Positions 58,982 through 64,000 of a stretch of DNA of 64,000 nt are shown here, in pieces (position 1 is the first letter of the stretch; every line of letters starts with the position of its first letter). Position numbers and translations under genes: made by a program. The stretch comes from Pseudomonas oryzihabitans (lineage in GTDB: Bacteria > Pseudomonadota > Gammaproteobacteria > Pseudomonadales > Pseudomonadaceae): positions 310,001 to 374,000 of the forward strand of contig NZ_CP021645.1 of assembly GCF_006384975.1 (NCBI RefSeq). Reading direction: 5' to 3'. Under the pieces are notes generated by a model that made no database searches, was not told the origin of the DNA, and saw nothing but the letters and a program-made list of their open reading frames with translations.

Positions 58982-59160
58982 ATTTCTACCCCTTTTTCTA
59001 TCCCCTTTTCCTACCCGCTCTCAGCCGCCGCCGCGGCGCTTTCTCAGCCTGCTTTAGGGCACGCCCCTGCATATCCCGCTTCGTCCCTAAGCGAATTTCA
59101 AGCCTCTTTAAGCCCCATTCTTGGCCTACCTATTGCTCACCCCTTGCTAGCTCTTATTCA

Positions 59161-59202
59161 GCCTCAAAACGCACCAAAACAAGTTTTGGCACCTTTTGAG
59201 GC
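59161..59202. repeat. 42-bp inverted repeat
   Basis: Two 20-bp arms around AA pair at 17 positions: GCCTCAAAA with TTTTGAGGC outside, CCAAAAC with GTTTTGG inside, separated by a small internal loop. It could be an origin or terminator hairpin. Confidence 0.7.
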
Positions 59203-59280
59203 TCCGCCTAAAAGCCATCGCTTCGGTTGAATCCAACTCGCCGGGAAAATCCAGCGCAAAGCCGCCCTAACAAGTCAGGC

Positions 59281-59300
59281 TAGCCGGACAAATCCGGCTA
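59281..59300. repeat. perfect 8-bp hairpin
   Basis: TAGCCGGA pairs with TCCGGCTA around CAAA. One of several hairpins in the segment before the relaxase-like gene. Confidence 0.6.
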
Positions 59301-59360
59301 AAAGCAAAGCAGGCTTCGACCCATTTTAAAAATGTTAAACTATTTAAGTGGGCATATATT

Positions 59361-59453
59361 AACCCGTTGGGCTTACCACCACACTTTGCTGCGCAAAGAC
59401 GCTTCGCTTGCGGTAGTAAGCACGGGTTCCTTGCCGGAAGGGCAGAAGCAAGG
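59361..59453. other. candidate origin of transfer (nested inverted repeats)
   Basis: An outer interrupted inverted repeat (AACCCGT and GCTTAC in 59361-59380, matched by GTAAGC-ACGGGTT in 59412-59428) encloses a perfect small hairpin CTTTGC-TGC-GCAAAG (59384-59398). A further pair CCTTGC/GCAAGG follows (59429-59453). It lies about 40 to 130 bp before a relaxase-like gene, the usual place of an oriT. No nick-site consensus was recognised. Confidence 0.35.
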
Positions 59454-59492
59454 CCGTTATAGCTTAAAATTAACAATAAATATGAGGAGAAA

Positions 59493-61157
59493 ATGAGTGG
59501 CAAAAAAACTGTTTCGATGATTTTTAAAACTTTGAACTATACGAATGAAATTAAGAAGAAATCCACCAATGGTCATGGTGGGCGACGTCAGCTAATTAAG
59601 AGCTTACGCCATTCCTTACGAATACCAGCCAGCACTCCCAAACAATTGGAATGGATAGATGAACAATCCCATCTTAATTTAATTTGGTTGCCAGAGATGG
59701 GGGTAATCAAGCTGGATGATTTCTCAGAAGAGCAGAGAGAGGAATTGCTTTCCCGGATCACGGACGAGGCGGAATCACCAACTATTGCAAATGACAATAG
59801 ATCGGAGCTTCTGGAGTTAAGAACAAAATTAAAGAACAAGGTAAAAAACGCCAGTAAACAAGAGACCAACGAAGCTACGATTTCGGCCTTTCAAAAAATT
59901 TTGAATGTGCAAGGTATTGCCGAAATAGATGAGTTATTGACAGCTCTTACCCAATTCGAAATTAGGAGAAAATCCCAAAAGCTAAGCACGGCTAGACAAT
60001 TTCTTGAGTGTCATAATGAAATAGAACGTGGTCCGAAGCCACTTATTAGAAAAAATCAAGCGGTAATCCAGGAGGCTTTTTTCAAGTTCCCTTCAAAAAA
60101 TCAGGTTGAGGGTCTGAGTGCTGAGCAACGAATTGAGCTAATCAAAGACTTTTATGGAGTTGTATTTCCAGAATACCCGATACATTTTGTGGTGTTGCAC
60201 GGCGATGAAGATGCGGATCTAACAGATCATAGCGACCATCCGCATATTTTCATCTCAACCAAAAATAGCAAAACAGGGCGTTATGATCTTCGTGAAACGC
60301 AGATCAACAAGGTCAATTCTTATCTCAAGAAACATAGGCCAGGAACGATTCCAGTTAGCGAAAAACCTGACTTCTTAGAATCTCAATTATTGTTCGGCTA
60401 TTTACAAGATATGTTCTATTCCTTCACCAATAATAGGCTGCTGAAAGCAACGCCTTATTTCGCCAGGAAAAATAGCAAGACCGAAAGGTATGCGAATACG
60501 CTTAGATTTATTAACGATGAGTCAAGAAAAGCGAAATCAGAGCGGGAATTTAGCCTATACCAGTTGATTAAGGAAAAAAGAAGTCGGGCAGCCCAAGATT
60601 TAGAACAGGCACAAAGGCAGGCAGCAGAAGCTAAGGAATATACCCACAAAGCTAAGCAATATGTTTCTGTCCAAAAAGCCAAGGCAAAAGACGCCCAAGA
60701 GTCTGCTAGGGATGCAGAACAGCGTCAAAAGCTTGCTGAAGAGGCAACTGAAGAAGAGTATCAGCGAGCTGCCGCTTATCAAAGGCGAAGCGATTCATTT
60801 ATCCAGTCCTTGCACAAGTCAAGTGTGCAGTATGACAGGATACAAGATGAGATAGAGAAGAAGCGCAAACAGCTTAAGTTATTTAAAACTAATCTTACCG
60901 ATCTGATTGACGGCATAATGCAATGGCTAGACGAGTTTTTCCAAGATAAAAAACAGGATTTACAGGAGTTATGTCTGGAGCGCGCTAGACAAGCTTATGC
61001 AAGAATTCGAGAGAATGACGAATCCTCTGATGGAATATTTGTAAGGCAAGCCGAAGAGGCCATTGATCAACAATTAGGGTTTCTAGATGAATATGGCACA
61101 GCGCTACCAGAATTGCCCAAAGCACTAGAAATAAAGAGAAAAATTATCAAGCCTTAA
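59493..61157 (+). CDS. relaxase-like protein with long coiled coil (putative mobilisation protein)
   Basis: 554 residues. Near residues 231-255 it has HFVVLHGDED...DHPHIF, with His236, His246, His249 and His251, a layout like the metal-binding third motif of MobV/MobA-type relaxases (H-x-D-E then H-x-H). A Tyr at 16 near the N-terminus could serve as nucleophile (speculative). Residues about 345-475 form a long Lys/Glu/Gln-rich coiled coil. Beyond this the protein resembles nothing I know. The ATG follows GAGGAGA. Codon use is A/T-rich, unlike the core genes. It could instead be a replication initiator of HUH type. Confidence 0.6.
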   Translation: MSGKKTVSMIFKTLNYTNEIKKKSTNGHGGRRQLIKSLRHSLRIPASTPKQLEWIDEQSHLNLIWLPEMGVIKLDDFSEEQREELLSRITDEAESPTIANDNRSELLELRTKLKNKVKNASKQETNEATISAFQKILNVQGIAEIDELLTALTQFEIRRKSQKLSTARQFLECHNEIERGPKPLIRKNQAVIQEAFFKFPSKNQVEGLSAEQRIELIKDFYGVVFPEYPIHFVVLHGDEDADLTDHSDHPHIFISTKNSKTGRYDLRETQINKVNSYLKKHRPGTIPVSEKPDFLESQLLFGYLQDMFYSFTNNRLLKATPYFARKNSKTERYANTLRFINDESRKAKSEREFSLYQLIKEKRSRAAQDLEQAQRQAAEAKEYTHKAKQYVSVQKAKAKDAQESARDAEQRQKLAEEATEEEYQRAAAYQRRSDSFIQSLHKSSVQYDRIQDEIEKKRKQLKLFKTNLTDLIDGIMQWLDEFFQDKKQDLQELCLERARQAYARIRENDESSDGIFVRQAEEAIDQQLGFLDEYGTALPELPKALEIKRKIIKP

Positions 61158-61226
61158 ATTAGACAGACCTTAATATTACTGGTCTGTCTAACCTAAGCAT
61201 ATGGCTCAAGAAGCTACAACGCCTAT

Positions 61227-61763
61227 TTAGCGAAATATAGTATACCGATACTCACTATTTCCAAGATAAGAATGGTTTTTGTAAAACCATTCTGGTGTCT
61301 TGATTTCGTCCATTCCATCGCGGACCAGATAAATCTGAACCAATCCTGTATTACTCCCAATATTTATTTCAGCAGCATACTGTGGTTCGACGCTCGATAC
61401 TCCAGGTTTTTTTCTTATGTCTAGATAGGCACTCTGTCCGCCATTGATGCCGTTTGGCAAAAGAATGTTCGGATAACTAAAAAGGGGGTTTTTGAGCTTG
61501 TAGAAGCTGGGAGAAACTAATATGTTCACTATGGCGGTTAGATTATATTTACTTCCTTTCGGTGGGGAGCCGCATGCTTTAACCATCTGCTTAATATCTT
61601 CAATTTCTCGGCTTTTAATAAAGTCACGATCTTCATACGCCTGCCATTTTTTAATCGAAGCTATTGTGAGTTCAGGCTTATAGTAGTAATAGCGATCATT
61701 ACAAGCGGCTTGCGACTTAGTTGTTAGTAATAATGAAACGCCAATCAATAGTATTCTCTTCAT
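61227..61763 (-). CDS. secreted protein of unknown function
   Basis: 178 residues with a signal peptide (about 1-19, cleavage after SQA). The mature protein has Cys21 and Cys64, which could form a disulfide, many tyrosines (DRYYYYKPE) and mixed alpha/beta character. I recognise no family. It follows a small lipoprotein gene on the same strand after a terminator. No clear ribosome-binding site is seen before the ATG. It is A/T-rich. Possible roles include surface exclusion or interaction during transfer, but nothing in the sequence shows this. Confidence 0.75.
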   Translation of the reverse strand: MKRILLIGVSLLLTTKSQAACNDRYYYYKPELTIASIKKWQAYEDRDFIKSREIEDIKQMVKACGSPPKGSKYNLTAIVNILVSPSFYKLKNPLFSYPNILLPNGINGGQSAYLDIRKKPGVSSVEPQYAAEINIGSNTGLVQIYLVRDGMDEIKTPEWFYKNHSYLGNSEYRYTIFR

Positions 61764-61782
61764 CTAGGCGAATCCCAACAAA

Positions 61783-61802
61783 AAGCCCCTTTAACGGGGC
61801 TT
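61783..61802 (-). terminator. terminator after the lipoprotein gene
   Basis: AAGCCCC (61783-61789) pairs with GGGGCTT (61796-61802). On the minus strand it is followed by T residues (TTTTGTTGGG). It lies just before the secreted-protein gene. Confidence 0.8.
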
Positions 61803-61816
61803 AGAAAGGTGATGGC

Positions 61817-62128
61817 TTATCTGAATGCGCCACGAATGGCGGAGCGGATAGAGCTAGACACCTCATTTTTCAGTGAGCTAGCAGCATCTTTCGCCATGTC
61901 TGTAACGAAGGATGAGCCTCCGTCTGAGCTATCCCTCTGTGTTCCAGTGCGACCAGAGGCGGACTGACTGGCCCCCAAAGACTGCACTGGTTGACCTCCT
62001 TCATAAGCGACCTGCTGATTGCCTGCCTGTGAGGATGGTGTGAATCCGCCTGCTTGCTTTTGCAGATCAGCACATCCGCCCAAAGCGAGGCTGACTCCGA
62101 TTGCCAACGCCATAACTGCTTGTTTCAT
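61817..62128 (-). CDS. small lipoprotein
   Basis: 103 residues from the ATG at 62128, which has GGAG 9 nt upstream; in-frame ATGs at 62143 and 62170 would put extra residues before the signal peptide. The signal peptide ends in the lipobox LALGGC (about residues 14-19). The mature part is rich in Gly, Ser and Gln and ends in a helix-forming segment SSIRSAIRGAFR. No family recognised. Its promoter contains a palindrome in the spacer and it is divergent from the XRE gene, which could be its regulator. Confidence 0.78.
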   Translation of the reverse strand: MKQAVMALAIGVSLALGGCADLQKQAGGFTPSSQAGNQQVAYEGGQPVQSLGASQSASGRTGTQRDSSDGGSSFVTDMAKDAASSLKNEVSSSIRSAIRGAFR

Positions 62129-62177
62129 AGCGATTTTCTCCATTTGGTAGCGCAGGATGCCAAGCTGCATCAGCGAT

Positions 62178-62207
62178 ACTATACGAAAAATAGCTAGTTT
62201 TTGGCAA
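62178..62207 (-). promoter_or_regulatory. lipoprotein promoter with operator-like palindrome in the spacer
   Basis: On the minus strand -35 TTGCCA (62202-62207), an 18-bp spacer and -10 TATAGT (62178-62183). The spacer holds a 16-bp near-perfect palindrome (62186-62201, centre TAGCTA). A protein bound there would block the promoter; the XRE product encoded 80 bp away is the natural candidate. Confidence 0.58.
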
Positions 62208-62279
62208 TTTTATAGACTCGCTATGAGCTTTAAGGGGGTGCTAATAGGTGTAAGCATCTGATTTTTGTAGGATTTTCAG

Positions 62280-62618
62280 ATGATGCACGCAGCTGCTAAG
62301 GCTCTTGGCAAGCGAATCAAAGACTTGCGATTAGACAAAAGGTGGACACAGGCTAACCTTGCGGAGGCGCTTGGCTGCGAATCCATGACCGTGAGTCGTT
62401 ATGAGAGAGGTGAATATGCACCAAGCATTGAGGTTTTAGAGCAGATTGCAAAGGCATTAGATGTTGAAATCGGAGAATTTTTTAACAATCGACGCGATGA
62501 TGCAATTGTGCACTCTAAGCTAAGGCATGATCTTTGCGATATTGCATATCGTGCTGATGCTGATGCCTTAAAAGAAATTGTTAACGCGGCAAACAAGATT
62601 TTAGCGAGAAAAAGGTGA
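62280..62618 (+). CDS. XRE-family transcriptional regulator
   Basis: 112 residues. An N-terminal HTH_3 domain (about 8-64) has the pattern KDLRLDKRWTQANLAEALG and MTVSRYERGEYAPS. The short C-terminal helix region (about 75-112) may dimerise. The frame opens ATG-ATG, so the start is 62280 or 62283. It is divergent from the lipoprotein gene and 128 bp upstream of the ATPase gene, so it may control either. Phage or defence-locus regulators often have this form. Confidence 0.9.
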   Translation: MMHAAAKALGKRIKDLRLDKRWTQANLAEALGCESMTVSRYERGEYAPSIEVLEQIAKALDVEIGEFFNNRRDDAIVHSKLRHDLCDIAYRADADALKEIVNAANKILARKR

Positions 62619-62746
62619 AGTTTCTATATTCAGACTGTATTTCTAAGTCGCTTTCTGAGCGTTGAGATATTAGATTCCTCATACTTCTAATCATAGAGGT
62701 ATTATACACTTAACGATGTGTTAGTCATATCAGAAGGGAGATTGAT

Positions 62747-64000
62747 GTGAATTTCGAAAAGATTATAGATGGGATGAATAAATCCGATACGCAGTCTTCA
62801 CCTCTAATAGCATCTATATCAATTAAGGGTCTGTTTGGGCTTTACGACTATGAACTCCCTGCAGATGGCCTTTTTTCCAACGCTGCAATTCTTTATGGAG
62901 ACAATGGCGTCGGTAAAAGCACTTTGCTTAGGTTGGCATTTCATTTGCTCTCTCCTAGTAATCGGAATGGTCACAGGTCGGCATTATACGAGGCCGAGTT
63001 TGATGAGCTAAGCGCGACACTTGCGAACGGAGTAACTGTTCGCGCTAAAAAGCAAATGACCAGAACTCGAGTTGCATCTGGTGACCACCTGAAAAAACTC
63101 ATTCTTACGGTAGAGCGCGACAACGCAATACTAGCACTATGGGAGTTTGTTCCACGAGCCTATCGGTCCGAAACGAATGACTACTATTATCAGGATGCTG
63201 ATGGTTCAGTAGTGATTCGTAATTCAAAAAAGAATATCGCGGAAAGATATAAGGTCGGAAGTGATGTTGTGGGAGAAAGCCACTTCATCTCTAGGCTAGA
63301 AACTGTAGCGCCCAACATTTTTATATTGAATGCTGACAGACGTTTGGATAGTGATGCTGTTGCAGACCCCGGCGATGAAGTTGAGTTGCGACGGTTTATG
63401 CGTATGGATGAGCCAAGGCGGCTATATGACATCGTCACAAGGTCCAGACAGATAGCTCTTACTCAAGCTTTAACGTCTGCGAGTAGATGGATTTCTCGCA
63501 AAGCTATATATAGCGCCAACCGTGGTTCTGAAAATGTCCATACTGTCTACACAAATGTCATTAAACAGCTGACAGCGACCAACTCGTCACCTGAGATAGA
63601 TCCAGATTTCGCTGAGCTTCAGAACAAACTGTCAAGAATTGAACACAAAACTAGTGAGCTCGCGCGATATGAGCTTGCTACACCTTTAAATACTCTTGAA
63701 TTGAAACGCTCTCTCAGCTCAAGATCAAAAAGTAAGAAGCGTTTGGCTGCTGAGCTATTAGTTCCCTATATAGAAAGCTTGCATAGCCGTCTAGACGCTC
63801 TTAATCCAATCTATCAGTTGATTGAAAAGTTTGTTACAACTATCAATAGTAACTACCTTAGGGATAAATACATAACTTACAAGGTGAGTCAAGGCTTTAG
63901 TATATATAGTGCTAAAGGGGAGCCGTTAGAAGCTAAACATTTATCTTCTGGCGAACAGCAGCTTATGCTTCTGTTCTGTTATGTGCTTTCTGGTCGCGAT
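62747..64000 (+). CDS. SMC/RecF-like AAA ATPase, truncated by the window end
   Basis: At least 418 residues, open at the window end. The start is a GTG with AAGGGAG 6 nt upstream; the ATG 2 nt before it is out of frame and stops at once. Walker A is GDNGVGKST at 51-59, preceded by a strand typical of RecF/OLD-like ATPases (IKGLFGLYDYELP). An ABC signature LSSGEQQL lies at 399-406; Walker B must follow outside the window. The middle is a helical insertion (about 250-380). Such ATPases occur in OLD, Septu (PtuA), retron and other defence systems, usually with a nuclease partner downstream. Which type cannot be told from this part. Confidence 0.85.
   Translation, partial: MNFEKIIDGMNKSDTQSSPLIASISIKGLFGLYDYELPADGLFSNAAILYGDNGVGKSTLLRLAFHLLSPSNRNGHRSALYEAEFDELSATLANGVTVRAKKQMTRTRVASGDHLKKLILTVERDNAILALWEFVPRAYRSETNDYYYQDADGSVVIRNSKKNIAERYKVGSDVVGESHFISRLETVAPNIFILNADRRLDSDAVADPGDEVELRRFMRMDEPRRLYDIVTRSRQIALTQALTSASRWISRKAIYSANRGSENVHTVYTNVIKQLTATNSSPEIDPDFAELQNKLSRIEHKTSELARYELATPLNTLELKRSLSSRSKSKKRLAAELLVPYIESLHSRLDALNPIYQLIEKFVTTINSNYLRDKYITYKVSQGFSIYSAKGEPLEAKHLSSGEQQLMLLFCYVLSGRD

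Larger units (their letters stand above)
58982..59492. other. non-coding segment rich in hairpins
   Basis: About 510 bp with no protein gene that I can support. Short open frames here have no ribosome-binding site. It contains a run of separate inverted repeats (59161-59202, 59281-59300 and 59361-59453), unusual for this window, and the GAGGAGA site of the following gene. The last 60 bases are very A/T-rich and probably hold its promoter. Confidence 0.5.
58932..64000. mobile_element. A/T-rich accessory segment next to tRNA-Ser (left part of an island)
   Basis: From the tRNA end to the window end the sequence is clearly A/T-rich and its genes use A/T-ending codons, unlike all genes before. 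It carries a hairpin-rich segment, a relaxase-like gene, a secreted protein, a lipoprotein, an XRE regulator and the start of an ATPase. No integrase is visible; it could lie beyond the window. No repeat of the tRNA 3' end was found inside. Confidence 0.7.

Noticed and set aside
58946..59230. 94-residue Pro/Ala-rich frame after tRNA-Ser
   Set aside because: It starts within the tRNA terminator and lacks a ribosome-binding site; the composition looks like chance reading of the hairpin region.

Overview
This is about 59 kb of GC-rich Pseudomonas-type chromosome followed by about 5 kb of A/T-rich accessory DNA. The assignment to Pseudomonas rests on gene content and on gene orders I recognise from P. 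aeruginosa: nadA-bepA-tusA-bcp-gcvR-dapA-bamC-MBL-purC-tRNA-Ser, rnt-pyrC-motY-argG, metG/apbC/dcd, and glpFKRD. The species cannot be fixed by eye. The absence of the other Rnf genes beside rsxB argues against P. aeruginosa itself and would fit an oryzihabitans- or putida-like lineage (inference).

Layout. 1-4000: YeaC-like protein, DUF2797 protein and aminopeptidase N. 4300-7000: an uncharacterised module in which two paralogous single-pass membrane/coiled-coil proteins flank a response regulator. 7000-15700: serine hydrolase, peptide deformylase, DsbA-like protein, bestrophin, an NAD-dependent reductase, small conserved proteins, an orphan TRAP solute-binding protein, a KAS III enzyme and a ParB-like nuclease. 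15755-16480: a stable-RNA operon with three tandem tRNA-Ala(GGC)/tRNA-Glu(TTC) pairs, promoter and terminator. 16764-23236: FemAB-like protein, YnfA, YheU and the three-gene N-acetylglutaminylglutamine amide osmolyte operon. 23563-31100: Zur-type L31 gene, metR, the glycerol regulon glpFKRD with candidate GlpR operators, and a PhzF-type isomerase. 31145-45974: arginine and pyrimidine genes (argF, argG, pyrC), iron handling (grxD, bfr, bfd with a Fur box), rnt, motY, nth, an orphan soluble RsxB, metG, an M14 peptidase, apbC and dcd. 46093-58761: cheV, a MOSC protein, ldcA, a long pyruvate-kinase-like protein, then the conserved nadA-to-purC block.

Repeats. A 167-bp palindromic element with 22-bp terminal inverted repeats occurs twice at full length (16495-16661 and 54830-54996, in opposite orientation) and once internally deleted (37254-37341, containing the motY stop codon). 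A second, unrelated palindromic element lies between metG and rsxB (40663-40806).

Accessory DNA. Directly after tRNA-Ser(CGA) (58842-58931) the sequence turns A/T-rich. It carries a hairpin-rich segment that could be an origin of transfer, a protein with a relaxase-like His cluster and a long coiled coil, a secreted protein, a small lipoprotein whose promoter spacer contains a candidate operator, an XRE regulator, and the start of an SMC/RecF-like ATPase cut off by the window end. The last genes look like the start of a cargo or defence locus. These accessory genes and the 4304-6963 signalling module are the best candidates for undescribed biology here.
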